NCBI RefSeq assembly: GCF_010093065.1
Contig: NZ_CP048113.1
Span: 1,364,001-1,428,000 of the forward strand
Source of the DNA: Chitinophaga agri
GTDB lineage: Bacteria; Bacteroidota; Bacteroidia; Chitinophagales; Chitinophagaceae
Reading direction: 5' to 3'
DNA: 64,000 nt
A program made the translations under genes and the position numbers. The notes below the pieces were generated by a model. The model ran no database searches, was not told the origin of the DNA, and saw only the letters and a program-made list of their open reading frames with translations. Shown here piece after piece: positions 34,088 through 43,900 of the stretch (position 1 is its first letter; each line of letters starts with the position of its first letter).

Positions 34088-35539
34088 ATGAAGACCGTGT
34101 ATTGCGTGATGGTGGGACTGGCGTTTGTGCTTCTCATCTCATGTCGGAAAACTGACTCATCTTATTCCATTCCTGCTGCGCAGCCAGACCCCGAAACGAT
34201 CATTCCCAAACCGGCCATTAACGCATTTGTACACCAGCAACTGGACACATATGGTTATTTTGACTGGAAAATGGCCAGTGATACAATGGTATGGAGTGCT
34301 TTACTGCATGGAGATAGTATCCTGTCGGTAGGCTATGCAGCCAATAGTAGTGTGCAGGAAGTCTTGCAACTGGCTGGGCAGAAAACCGCCACTGATATAT
34401 CCCAAAATGCTATTGCTAAGAAACTTCGATTCACACAGGTACGTGTGAGCAGTTATGCAGCGGTAAAAGCATTACGTTCATCTGATAAGGTACGCTATGT
34501 GGAACCTGTTGGTTATGGTGAATATATGAACGATGTCAGTAAACAAGATGCAACCGCCGCTTCCGATATACTGGCCTCCGGCTGTGGTTACAACAGTGCA
34601 AAGGCGGATCTGGTAGCAGGCACGGATTATACCGTCATCTCCCCTGCTGCAAAGATGTCGTGGAACTATGGTTACCACCGTATAGAACAGGCGTGGCAGC
34701 AATCCACCGGACAGCGTATCAAGGTGATGATCATTGATACAGGGGTGAGTCCGCAGCAGGAGAATCTGGGTACCGCATTCAACCAGGGACTGTCCGGGGG
34801 ACGATCCATACAGAAACTGGGCACTTACAACAGCAGTGCGGATGATCTCTGCGGACATGGGACCAGTATGGCTGGCGTGCTGGCCGGACCACGGGGAACA
34901 GATGGCAATACGGCTGGTATTGCCTACAACTGTGACCTGGCCATTGTGCATGCTGCTGAAAATGTAGTATTGCTTTCCACTGCCGCGATCAATGGTGTCA
35001 CCAGTGCCTACGTGCTGGGAGCGGATGATCCCAGCGTAAAGATCATCAGTATGAGCATGGGAACTATTTTCAGCTCCGGGCAGATCAAGGATGCCCTCGT
35101 CTATGCATATGGTAGACAGAAACTGATGTTCTGTGCTGCCGGTACCTCTACCTCCTTCTTTGCGGGCTTTGTAGGAGTTATATTTCCGGCCAATCAGCCG
35201 CAGGTGATAGCGGTCACCGGTATGAAGGACAATCTGAAAGACAGGTGTGATAATTGCCATACCGGCAGTAAGGTTGATTTCGCGATCGTCATGCAAAGAT
35301 CCTCTGGTAGAAATCCGCTAACCATTGCCATGACGGGAGATGTACCATCTACGGTAGGTGGGTCTTCTGTAGCTACGGCCAGCTGTGCAGGGATAGCGGC
35401 GCTGGTATGGAGTAAATATCCGGCTTACCCACGCGACAGTATTGTTGCCAGGATGGCCCGGGCTTCCGGATTTGCCGGCAACAGGAGCAGTAAGTTCGGC
35501 TGGGGAGTGATCAATGCAGCTGCTGCTGTGGGGTTCTGA
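34088..35539 (+). CDS. Subtilisin-like (S8) serine peptidase lipoprotein
   Basis: A 483-residue predicted lipoprotein peptidase. The signal peptide ends in LLISC with the lipidated cysteine at residue 19. Residues ~40-150 look like a propeptide-type region. The subtilase domain has the full triad: D217 in VMIIDTGVSP, H257 in CGHGTSMAGVLAG, and S427 in GGSSVATASCAGIAAL. An oxyanion-hole-like segment SMSMGTI and a LMFCAAGTS stretch are also seen. Being lipidated, it should sit on the outer membrane, facing either side. It ends directly against the stop of the convergent LytTR gene, with no spacer, so transcripts must overlap or stop inside the genes. Confidence 0.92.
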   Translation: MKTVYCVMVGLAFVLLISCRKTDSSYSIPAAQPDPETIIPKPAINAFVHQQLDTYGYFDWKMASDTMVWSALLHGDSILSVGYAANSSVQEVLQLAGQKTATDISQNAIAKKLRFTQVRVSSYAAVKALRSSDKVRYVEPVGYGEYMNDVSKQDATAASDILASGCGYNSAKADLVAGTDYTVISPAAKMSWNYGYHRIEQAWQQSTGQRIKVMIIDTGVSPQQENLGTAFNQGLSGGRSIQKLGTYNSSADDLCGHGTSMAGVLAGPRGTDGNTAGIAYNCDLAIVHAAENVVLLSTAAINGVTSAYVLGADDPSVKIISMSMGTIFSSGQIKDALVYAYGRQKLMFCAAGTSTSFFAGFVGVIFPANQPQVIAVTGMKDNLKDRCDNCHTGSKVDFAIVMQRSSGRNPLTIAMTGDVPSTVGGSSVATASCAGIAALVWSKYPAYPRDSIVARMARASGFAGNRSSKFGWGVINAAAAVGF

Positions 35540-36247
35540 TCATCTTTTCAGTATCCTGTTCTGCAGCACTTTTTCCATCAGCTCCTCCTTCTGATAACGG
35601 GAAACGGGCACCTGATAACCTGCCAGGGTCAGTATAGTGCCTTCTATCGCATCTATTTTATCAACTGCCACGATATAGGATTTGTGGGGCTGTATGAACT
35701 TGTCGGCCGGTAACCTTTCCTGAAGCATTTTGAGTGTAAGATGTGTCATCATCTTTCTCCCGCGGGTATAGATAGTAATGTAATTTTCCATGCCTTCGGC
35801 AAACAGGATATCCGCTACAACGACCTTTTCGAGTTTACTATCGACTTTAATAAAGAAGTACTCCTGCTGAGGTTTTGCCTGTTCCTGCAGACTGAAATAA
35901 TCAAATGCTTTATTAGCCGCACGGAGGAACCGCTCAAAAGAAACGGGCTTTAGCAGATAGTCCAGCACTTCAAGTTCGTAGCCCTGCATCGCATACTTTT
36001 CATATGCGGTGGTGAAGATAACCCTGGGCGGATCTGCCAATGTTTTCAGTAACTCAATGCCGGAAAGATAGGGCATCTCGATATCAAGGAATAGCAGGTC
36101 CACCTGTTCCTTTTTGAGGAAGGCATTTAACTCAACGGCGCTTTCGCACACCGTCACCAGCTCCAGGAAATCTATCTGACTGATATATCCCTGTAATCCT
36201 TTTCTTGCATAGGGTTCATCATCCGTGATGACGCATCTTATCTTCAT
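35540..36247 (-). CDS. LytTR-family response regulator
   Basis: A 235-residue two-component regulator. The receiver domain (1-120) has the acidic pair D9-D10 (VITDDEP), phosphoacceptor D55 in LLFLDIEMPYLSG, and TTAYEKYAMQGYELEVLDYLLKPVSFERF. The C-terminal LytTR DNA-binding domain (~135-235) contains FFIKVDSKLEKVVVADILFAEGMENYITIYT and LPADKFIQPHKSYIVAVDKIDAIEG. Its start overlaps the end of the sensor kinase gene by 29 bp, so the two form a coupled pair. Targets are not known; the acyltransferase gene upstream in the same direction may be part of the same transcript. Confidence 0.95.
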   Translation of the reverse strand: MKIRCVITDDEPYARKGLQGYISQIDFLELVTVCESAVELNAFLKKEQVDLLFLDIEMPYLSGIELLKTLADPPRVIFTTAYEKYAMQGYELEVLDYLLKPVSFERFLRAANKAFDYFSLQEQAKPQQEYFFIKVDSKLEKVVVADILFAEGMENYITIYTRGRKMMTHLTLKMLQERLPADKFIQPHKSYIVAVDKIDAIEGTILTLAGYQVPVSRYQKEELMEKVLQNRILKR

Positions 36248-37310
36248 CTTCTTCTGTTGTTACTGTTTGTAAAGCAACCAGTTCTGGCTGTATAGACAAG
36301 GCCGCCCTAAAAGTACGTGCTGTTCTGCTGACATCAAAACTATGTTTACCCGGATATAGCAGCTGCAAACGACGACGCAGGTTCTCCAGTCCGATACCTC
36401 CTACCCCGGCTGTCATAGTGATCTCAGGTACAGCATTCTCAACGACGAAATGGACGGTATTGTTTTCCAGTGATGCAGCAATATTGATCCAATACTCACC
36501 TCCTACGTATTTAAAAGCGTTTTCTACCAACGGGAACAACAGCAGTGGATAGACCTCCTGCTCGTACAGTGCGGTATCAAACCTCACATTTAATACCAGC
36601 TTATCGGACGCCCTTACTTTCTGCAGGTTGATAAAGCTGTGCAGATACTGGATCTCATGGCGGATGGAGACTGTCTGCTGCTGGTCATACAACTGGTATC
36701 GCAACAACTCTGAGAACTGCTCCACGCTTTTCTTGGCAGCATTCACATCCTCATCCATCTGAAAATAGATCGTGTTCAGCGCATTAAAGAGAAAGTGCGG
36801 ATGCAGCTGTGCCTTCAGGAACTTCAGTTCTGCCTGTAACTGGTCATTCATCACCTGTTGCAATTTGACCTTATTGCTTACGTAGGCCTGCAGAAAATTA
36901 TTGCTGCGGCTGAACCCATAGTAGATCAGCGAATATAACAGCGGGATCACGTTGATATCTGCCACGTCATACCATTGCAGACCATCATCTGTCAATGCAG
37001 CCCAGGGCGTCAGTGTGCAGTTCTGAAATATGATCGTAGCCACAGTGATCACGCCAAGTTCCTTTAGCACCCTTTTACGATAATCAGCATCATCACTCCA
37101 ATGTCTATCAAAATACCGGTGCAACCAGTGATGCATGCCAATAAGCAGGTATCCGCTCAGGAAAGACAGGGAGAACTCCAGTACATTCATCTGAAGGGGC
37201 CTTTCCCAGAACTTCATACCAGTCACAGTATCCAGCAGAAGCCGGATACTGAGATAGGTTGTCAGGCCATAAAGACCGGGAAAAATATATTTGCGGAAAC
37301 TATTCATCAA
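36219..37310 (-). CDS. LytS/YehU-type sensor histidine kinase
   Basis: A 363-residue membrane kinase. The N-terminal ~150 residues contain about four hydrophobic segments (LYGLTTYLSIRLLL, FSLSFLSGYLLIGMHHWL, LGVITVATIIFQN, VIPLLYSLIYYGF). The His_kinase domain follows with H172 in AELKFLKAQLHPHFLFNALNTIYFQ. The ATP-binding part has FPLVENAFKYVGGEYWINI (N box) and GGIGLENLRRRLQLLYPGKH (G box). It phosphorylates the LytTR regulator encoded by the overlapping downstream gene. The short membrane portion suggests a membrane or intramembrane signal, which is unknown. Confidence 0.94.
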   Translation of the reverse strand: MMNSFRKYIFPGLYGLTTYLSIRLLLDTVTGMKFWERPLQMNVLEFSLSFLSGYLLIGMHHWLHRYFDRHWSDDADYRKRVLKELGVITVATIIFQNCTLTPWAALTDDGLQWYDVADINVIPLLYSLIYYGFSRSNNFLQAYVSNKVKLQQVMNDQLQAELKFLKAQLHPHFLFNALNTIYFQMDEDVNAAKKSVEQFSELLRYQLYDQQQTVSIRHEIQYLHSFINLQKVRASDKLVLNVRFDTALYEQEVYPLLLFPLVENAFKYVGGEYWINIAASLENNTVHFVVENAVPEITMTAGVGGIGLENLRRRLQLLYPGKHSFDVSRTARTFRAALSIQPELVALQTVTTEEDEDKMRHHG

Positions 37311-37320
37311 TATTGATTTG

Positions 37321-38538
37321 TCAGGATGCCGGTTGTAAGATCCTTTTCTCCTGTATGTCGGGCTGGTTCTTTCCGGTAGCCCTGCTCTCCCTGGGTTTCA
37401 TGCCAAAAAGGAACCGGCTGATGCTGTAAGGCCTGATCAGCAGGTGATAGATACCCATAGAGATGAACAGTGTGGTCAGTACGATGAAGACATATTTAGT
37501 ACCGATCGTGTCTGAAGTCTTTACGACATAGAATGCCAGTATGACGATCACTGTCTGATGCAAGATATAAAAAGGATAGACAGCCTGATTAAGATAATTT
37601 AGTGAAACATGCTGCCTGTTGAGGTATTTTTTACCATAACCGATGGCAGTGAACACCCATCCCCATGCACAGATCACGTGTAGTGACAGAAAAGCATAGG
37701 TACGCGGATCGCTTTTCCAGTTTGCCAACGTATCCCAGGGCAGCACATCATTCCAGCGGAAATAGTTGATAGTCAGAATGGACAGGAATGCCATCAGAAA
37801 AGCGAACCGCCGGTTCCTTTCCAGGCTGTCCATCAATGCCGGCTGTGCGACACAAAAGAATCCGGGCAACAGGAAGCACATCCAATAGAAGAAATAGCAA
37901 CCATCATGCACCAGGTCGTTTGTCTCGGGATAACGGAGCGACAGGGAGGTGTAAATAATAATAGCGGGCAGGGCCAGCAGGTAAACGCGTTTTCCCCGGG
38001 CCAGCCAGGCCAATCCTTCGCGGAAACGTCTGGCTTTGGGAGACATGACCCAGACGAACAAAGGCGCGCAGATAATGTCATATATCAGGAGGTACACGAC
38101 AAACCAGAGATGGTGCCAGCTGATATCCCCCTTAGGGTAAGGCCCTGAAGTGAACATCCTGCTATAGAACTGCCAGAAATTACCTTTGAAACCCTGTTCT
38201 ACCCGCTCGAGGTAGACCTGTGGAGGTACGATGATGAGTATTGCCAGCAAAACCGGTATCAGCAATCTTCTGATCCGCATACTTACGAAGCGTTTTCCAG
38301 ACCTGTTTTGCAGCATAAAGTAGCTGACAGTGCCAGAGATAAAGAAAAGCAATGGCATACGGAACAGGTGCATAAAAAATACCAGTTCCAGAAAGATGTT
38401 ACTGGTTTCTTTATTACGGATATGCCAGTCGAGTTCTGCACCGAAAGGCATGGCTGAATGAAAGATCAGTACACCAGCGATAGCGAGGATACGTAACCAG
38501 TCCAGGTATGCCTGTCTTGGGGCGGTCATGGTTTGCAT
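37321..38538 (-). CDS. Acyltransferase-3 family membrane protein
   Basis: A 405-residue integral membrane acyltransferase of the AT-3 family (OafA/OpgC-like). It starts APRQAYLDWLRILAIAGVLIFHSAMPF, with the conserved Arg and His of the first helix, continues with RMPLLFFISGTVSYF and RIRRLLIPVLLAILIIVPPQ, and has about ten hydrophobic helices. Members transfer acyl groups to glycans or other surface molecules. The C-terminal tail is short and basic. It lies 10 bp upstream of the sensor kinase gene on the same strand, so it is probably co-transcribed with that two-component system. Confidence 0.9.
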   Translation of the reverse strand: MQTMTAPRQAYLDWLRILAIAGVLIFHSAMPFGAELDWHIRNKETSNIFLELVFFMHLFRMPLLFFISGTVSYFMLQNRSGKRFVSMRIRRLLIPVLLAILIIVPPQVYLERVEQGFKGNFWQFYSRMFTSGPYPKGDISWHHLWFVVYLLIYDIICAPLFVWVMSPKARRFREGLAWLARGKRVYLLALPAIIIYTSLSLRYPETNDLVHDGCYFFYWMCFLLPGFFCVAQPALMDSLERNRRFAFLMAFLSILTINYFRWNDVLPWDTLANWKSDPRTYAFLSLHVICAWGWVFTAIGYGKKYLNRQHVSLNYLNQAVYPFYILHQTVIVILAFYVVKTSDTIGTKYVFIVLTTLFISMGIYHLLIRPYSISRFLFGMKPRESRATGKNQPDIQEKRILQPAS

Positions 38539-38625
38539 AGCAGGGAGTTTTATGCTAAAGTAGCCCTGCCGGCAGGAGTGTTACAATTTCTTTGACATCC
38601 GGCACTTTATACCGGGTGAACAGCA

Positions 38626-40041
38626 CTATTTCTGACCAATAGCGGGGTCAACTCTCCAGAAGATATAGATATCGTCATTTCCCCTCCTATCTGAGCTGAA
38701 ATAGCCTTTATTTTGACCAGCCTCTATCAGGACCCCGAAGTCATTCTTAGGACTGTTAAAAGGGGCGCCTTCATTCCGCGGCGGCGCCAGTGCCCTGTAG
38801 GCGGTATCCAGCCCCACGCTGAAAATATCCAGTCCGCCGAGTCCGGGCCATTTATCTGAGGAGAAATACAAGCGTCCGGACGGGTCGATGTAGGGAAACA
38901 TTTCGTTCCCGCCCGTATTCACCAGCGGACCAGCATTGATGGGCAGTCCCCATTTATCCCCTGATTTACGACAGTAGTAAATATCCTTGCCTCCGGCACC
39001 ACCTGGCATATCAGATGTGAAAAAGAGCACTTGTCCGTTGGGATGGAGGGCAGGCTGACCGACATTATAATCCTTGCTGTTATAGGGGAATTCAGGCTGC
39101 AGGACCCAGTCACCATACTTCATGGCATAGGTTTGTAATCGCAGGCGGCTGACATTACCGGCGCCTTTGGACGGTTCGTTATAAGTGACAATGATACTGT
39201 CCCACAGCCGGCTAAAGGTAACAGGGCCTTCGTGGTAACGTTTGTTGAGCTTTGTATTGAAGGGAGCGATCATCTCCCGTGACAACTGATTGGGCACGGC
39301 GACGAACGTTGCCTGCGGATTGGCAGATACCTTTTTGCTGTCCCAGCTGGATGTAGTACGGCTGTCAACATTACGGAGGTCTTTGGAAGCGTAAGTCAGG
39401 ACCTGTTCAAGTTCTTTAGTCCGCAGGCTGGCGTCTTTTACCCTGGCGGTATCGACAGCCCGGTACAGGGTTAAAAAATCACCGCCGGTCCAGGCGTTTG
39501 TTTCCCTAAACACTTTATTTCGTGGACGGTCAGAGACAAACACCAATCCCGCGCCGTAGGTTACGGGAGAAAAATCAGCATATCCACTATTGATATTAAG
39601 CAAGGCAATACGCCAGTTGAGCGAGTCGGCGAGCAGGGTGTTCAGTCCGCTTTCATACAGGCCGATGGTACTTTCCAGCTGCGGATCAGGCTTGACAGCG
39701 GCCACCCATTTATACTGGGCAACCGCCTCCTGATAGCGGCCTTCCATTGCCAGCAACTGACCATACCGGTAACGGCGGGGAGTATCCGTTGCATTGACAG
39801 TAAGTAATTTATCATACCAGGTAAGCGCCTTGTCATATTGCTGTGTCTTATCATAGCTATCGGCGAGATTTGCTATAGCCGCTGCGGGTAATGAATCCCG
39901 CTTCATAGTCTCCTGGTAATACTGAATAGCCTCGGCGTAACGCATACCATTATAGGCGCGTTCCGCACTTTTCAACTGACTAAATCCATTGGTTACAATA
40001 AAGCTGGATAATAAAACTGTCAGCAAACGTATATATCTCAT
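38626..40041 (-). CDS. Periplasmic TPR/PD40 protein of the PorE-like group, lacking an OmpA domain
   Basis: A 471-residue secreted protein. A signal peptide (MRYIRLLTVLLSSFIVTNGFS) precedes TPR helices (~22-130; YAEAIQYYQETMKRD, YDKALTWYDKLLTVN, YQEAVAQYKWVAAVKP). A PD40-type WD-like beta-propeller follows (~150-470), with recurring blades such as DFSPVTYGAGLVFVSDRPRN, QPALHPNGQVLFFTSDMPGGAGGKDIYYC, MFPYIDPSGRLYFSSDKWPGLGGLDIFSV and FSSDRRGNDDIYIFW. In T9SS-associated PorE-type proteins a similar TPR-PD40 unit is followed by an OmpA peptidoglycan-binding domain, which is absent here. It is the last gene of the adhesin-PorP operon and may link that complex to the periplasm. Confidence 0.88.
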   Translation of the reverse strand: MRYIRLLTVLLSSFIVTNGFSQLKSAERAYNGMRYAEAIQYYQETMKRDSLPAAAIANLADSYDKTQQYDKALTWYDKLLTVNATDTPRRYRYGQLLAMEGRYQEAVAQYKWVAAVKPDPQLESTIGLYESGLNTLLADSLNWRIALLNINSGYADFSPVTYGAGLVFVSDRPRNKVFRETNAWTGGDFLTLYRAVDTARVKDASLRTKELEQVLTYASKDLRNVDSRTTSSWDSKKVSANPQATFVAVPNQLSREMIAPFNTKLNKRYHEGPVTFSRLWDSIIVTYNEPSKGAGNVSRLRLQTYAMKYGDWVLQPEFPYNSKDYNVGQPALHPNGQVLFFTSDMPGGAGGKDIYYCRKSGDKWGLPINAGPLVNTGGNEMFPYIDPSGRLYFSSDKWPGLGGLDIFSVGLDTAYRALAPPRNEGAPFNSPKNDFGVLIEAGQNKGYFSSDRRGNDDIYIFWRVDPAIGQK

Positions 40042-40053
40042 GCTGTTCCTTTT

Positions 40054-40980
40054 TTAAAAATAGCGGGGAGACAGTATTCTGCCCTTTTCCCATCCAAATT
40101 CGTAACGTAACATGATCTCATGAGTACCCTGGTTGAATTTCACCAGTTTGGAAATAGTGTGATCATATGCATAACCCAGTCTCAGCTGATCGTTGATCTG
40201 GACCTCGGCCAGGCCGCAGATAGCGTCGCCCGTACGATAGGAGCCTCCTACAGATATGACATCCCTGATCCAGAGATTAGCGTTAATATCCCACTGTACA
40301 GGAGCCCCTCTCACTGCTTTCACCAGTGTAGACGGCTTCAGTTTGAGGTCTTCATTGATATCGAATACGTATCCGGCAATGAAAAAGAAGTGCATATACT
40401 TCTTGGCGACTACATCTGCACGGTAGTAGACAGCGTCTTTACGCAGGTAGCTCTTTACGAGATTAGGGACAGAGAATCCTGCATAAAACCTGTCGGAATT
40501 GTAATAGATCCCCGCACCGAAGCATGGCAGGATGACATTGATGTTCTGTGCAAATGCCTGGTCATCTTCATCAATGAGATCGACCTTGGTCAGATCAGCT
40601 CTGAAATTACTGATACCACCCTGCAAGCCGATGGCCAGGGAACCTTCATTTTCAAACCGGATGCGGTAGGCATATGTCCCATAGACACCGTTCGTCTGCA
40701 TGATCCCGATCTTATCGTTAAAGGCCTGTAAGCCCAGTCCGACCTTGTTATCGCGGGTAGCCATGTCGAAGGAGAAGGTATATGTTTCCGGGGCACCGTC
40801 GATCCCCACCCATTGACGACGATACAGGGCAGCGGCGCTTAATACACCGCGGCTGCCTGCATAAGCAGGGTTCACTCCCATCATGTTAAACATATACTGG
40901 GAATACATGGCATCCTGTTGGGCGCTGACATCAGCAGCACCCAGGATGAACAACGTTATTACGGAAAGTAGTTTTTTCAT
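40054..40980 (-). CDS. PorP/SprF-family type IX secretion outer-membrane protein
   Basis: A 308-residue outer-membrane beta-barrel of the PorP/SprF family. A signal peptide (MKKLLSVITLFILGAADVSAQ) is followed by the family hallmark QDAMYSQYMFNMMGVNPAYAGSRGVLSAAALYRRQWVGIDGAPETYTFSFD. The sequence continues as repeated barrel strands and ends YEFGWEKGRILSPRYF. In Flavobacterium, SprF-type proteins are needed for T9SS export or surface attachment of type B cargo such as SprB, usually encoded by the adjacent gene. Here the giant type B adhesin stops 2 bp upstream, so this is its probable cognate partner (inference from family and context). Confidence 0.95.
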   Translation of the reverse strand: MKKLLSVITLFILGAADVSAQQDAMYSQYMFNMMGVNPAYAGSRGVLSAAALYRRQWVGIDGAPETYTFSFDMATRDNKVGLGLQAFNDKIGIMQTNGVYGTYAYRIRFENEGSLAIGLQGGISNFRADLTKVDLIDEDDQAFAQNINVILPCFGAGIYYNSDRFYAGFSVPNLVKSYLRKDAVYYRADVVAKKYMHFFFIAGYVFDINEDLKLKPSTLVKAVRGAPVQWDINANLWIRDVISVGGSYRTGDAICGLAEVQINDQLRLGYAYDHTISKLVKFNQGTHEIMLRYEFGWEKGRILSPRYF

Positions 40981-40982
40981 AA

Positions 40983-43900
40983 CTAACGTATTACTGTGAT
41001 ATAATTAACAAACCGTTCGGAGTCATTCACGATGACAATTACATAGTAAGTACCATCCGGAATATTTTCTCCGAAGTGCAGGCCGGTGTTACAACGGCCA
41101 TCCCACTCGTTATTGTAGTTCACATTCTTATAGACAACGTTACCCCAACGGTTGTATACTTCCAGGCTAATCTTATCATTACCGGCATTACCGATCACGA
41201 ACCGGTCGTTCTTGCCGTCACCATTTGGAGAGAAGCCCTGTGGTATGCGGATTTTAGTCGGATTGAGAACTACCGGTGTCACTTCATTTTCAGAAGGATC
41301 CGCATTACCATCCGGATCAGCATTGAGGCCATTAGTGGAAACGTCAGTCACTCCGGTGTTGGTGGCAGCGGACGTTGCATTCACGGTGGCGCTGTTGTTA
41401 AAGGAACCGAACTGTTTATTCGCGTTGACATTCACACTGAACCTGATAGTATCACTTGCACCTATTGCCAGGGTACTACCGTCTCCCAGTAACGTACTGA
41501 TCGTACTACCGTTGTACTGATTATTTGGTCTGAGGCCGCCGGTAGTGATCACATCACCTGTTATCTGGAAGGTAGCTGGTGACGGGAAGGTATTTTGCAG
41601 ATTATCTTCTACCTGCACGTCATTCATCACTTCGTTACCCAGGTTCGTCACGACGAATGTGTAAGTGACGGTATAGTTACCATTGATTTCCAGTACAGGT
41701 TCCGCTGCTGACTTCGCGAGACCGATCACAGGTCTGTCGTTCAAACCTGATACATTAAAGATCACAATACCGGTATCACACAGACTTGGCGTACCATTAT
41801 CACATACCCTGTAGATCAGGGTATCCAGACCGGAGAAGTCTCTGTTTGGAGAGTAGTTGAAGCTACCATCCGCATTCACGACGATCACACCGTGTCTGGT
41901 TGCCGTGATCAGGCTCACGGTCAGCGGATCATTTTCAGGATCACTGATCATAGCGCTTACACTACCGGCTTCAGGAGTATTGATCTCAACACGGATTGTT
42001 TCTGTCCTTGCTACCGGCGGATCATTCACTGGCAGGATAGTGATGCGTATTACAGCGGTGTCACAACGTGACGGCACACCATTGTCACATACCTGGTAGA
42101 TGACACTGTCTGCACCGTTGTAGTTTGTTTCCGGTGTATAGGTGTAGCTACCGTCCGCATTCAGTGTAATAGTACCATGTGCAGGACCCGTAACAACAGC
42201 AGCAGTCAGCACATTACTTTCAGGATCACTGTCGTTGGTCAGGACATTGCCGGTTGCGGTTTCGTCCTCATTGATCGTTACCGCATCATTTACGGCTACT
42301 GGCGCTTCATTGCCAGGAACGACCGTGATCCTTATAATAGCAGTATCACATTGGTTATCGGTATCACAGATCCTGTAGACCATACTATCGAGACCTTCGT
42401 AATCCGGATTTGGCGTATAAGTGAACGTGCCATCTGCATTGAAGATCACCGTACCATTTACTGGCGGTGTTACCAGCGAAGCCGTCAGCTGATCACCATC
42501 CGGATCATAGTCATTGGTGAGTGCATTACCCTCTGTCGGAGTATCTTCCGTTACGGTCAGGTAATCGGCCTCTGCGATCGGCGCATCATAACCGGGTACG
42601 ATAGTCAGTATGATCAATGCTGTATCACACATACTTGGCGTACCATTATCACATATGCGGTATACGACCGTATCCATACCATTGTAATCTTTGCCTGGCG
42701 TATAAGTGAAGCTGCCGTCCGGATTCAGTACGATCGTACCGTGCGCTGGTCCTGTTACGACACTTGCCGTCAGATCATCATCTTCGATATCACTATCGTT
42801 AGTGAGGACGTTGCCTGTCGCCGTCATGTCTTCTGTTACAGTAATAATGTCATTAACGGCTACTGGTGCGTCATTTACTGCGATGATATTAAATCTTACA
42901 ACGGCTGTGTCACACAGGACTGGTGTGCCGTTATCACATATGCGGTATACGAGGCTATCAGCTCCGAAGTAGTTTGTATTTGGTGTGTAAATGAAGCTAC
43001 CGTCTGCGTTCAGTACCACGGTGCCGTTTACAGGTGCTGTTACTACGCTGGCTGTCAGATTATCGCCGTCAGGATCGCTGTCGTTGGTCAGGATGTTACC
43101 GGTTGCTGGTATACCTTCCGTCACTTCGAATATGTCATCTATAGCTACTGGTTTGTCATTGACAGGCGTTACTGTCATCCGGAGGATCGCTGTGTCACAC
43201 AGACTTGGCGTGCCGTTATCACATACGCGGTATACAAGGCTATCCAGACCGCTGAAGTTTGCGTTTGGAGTGTAGGTGAAGCTACCGTCTGCGTTCAGCA
43301 CTACTGTTCCATTTACTGGTGCGGTTACCAGGCTGGCGCTTAATCCATCTCCTTCTGGATCCGTGTCATTGGTCAGGACGTTACCTGTGCCGATCTGGTC
43401 TTCCACTACAGTCAGGGCATCATCCATTGCTACTGGCGCATCGTTCGCTGGCGTCACTGTGATCCGCAGGATCGCTGTATCACACAGACTTGGAACACCG
43501 TTATCACATACACGATATACCAGGCTATCCAGGCCGCTGTAGTTTGCGTTTGGAGTATATGTGAAGCTACCGTCTGCGTTCAGTACTACTGTTCCATTCA
43601 CTGGTCCTGTTACTAGGCTTGCAGTCAGCGCATCTCCTTCTGGATCCGTGTCATTGGTCAGGACGTTACCTGTGCCAGTCTGGTCTTCTACTACGGTTAC
43701 TGCATCGCCTACTGCCACTGGCGCATCGTTTGCCGGTGTCACTGTGATCCGAAGGATCGCTGTGTCACACAGACTTGGAACACCGTTATCACATACGCGA
43801 TATACCAGGCTGTCAAGGCCGCTGTAGTTTGCGTTTGGTGTATATGTGAAACTACCATCAGCGTTCAGGACTACCGTGCCATTCACTGGCGCGGTTACCA

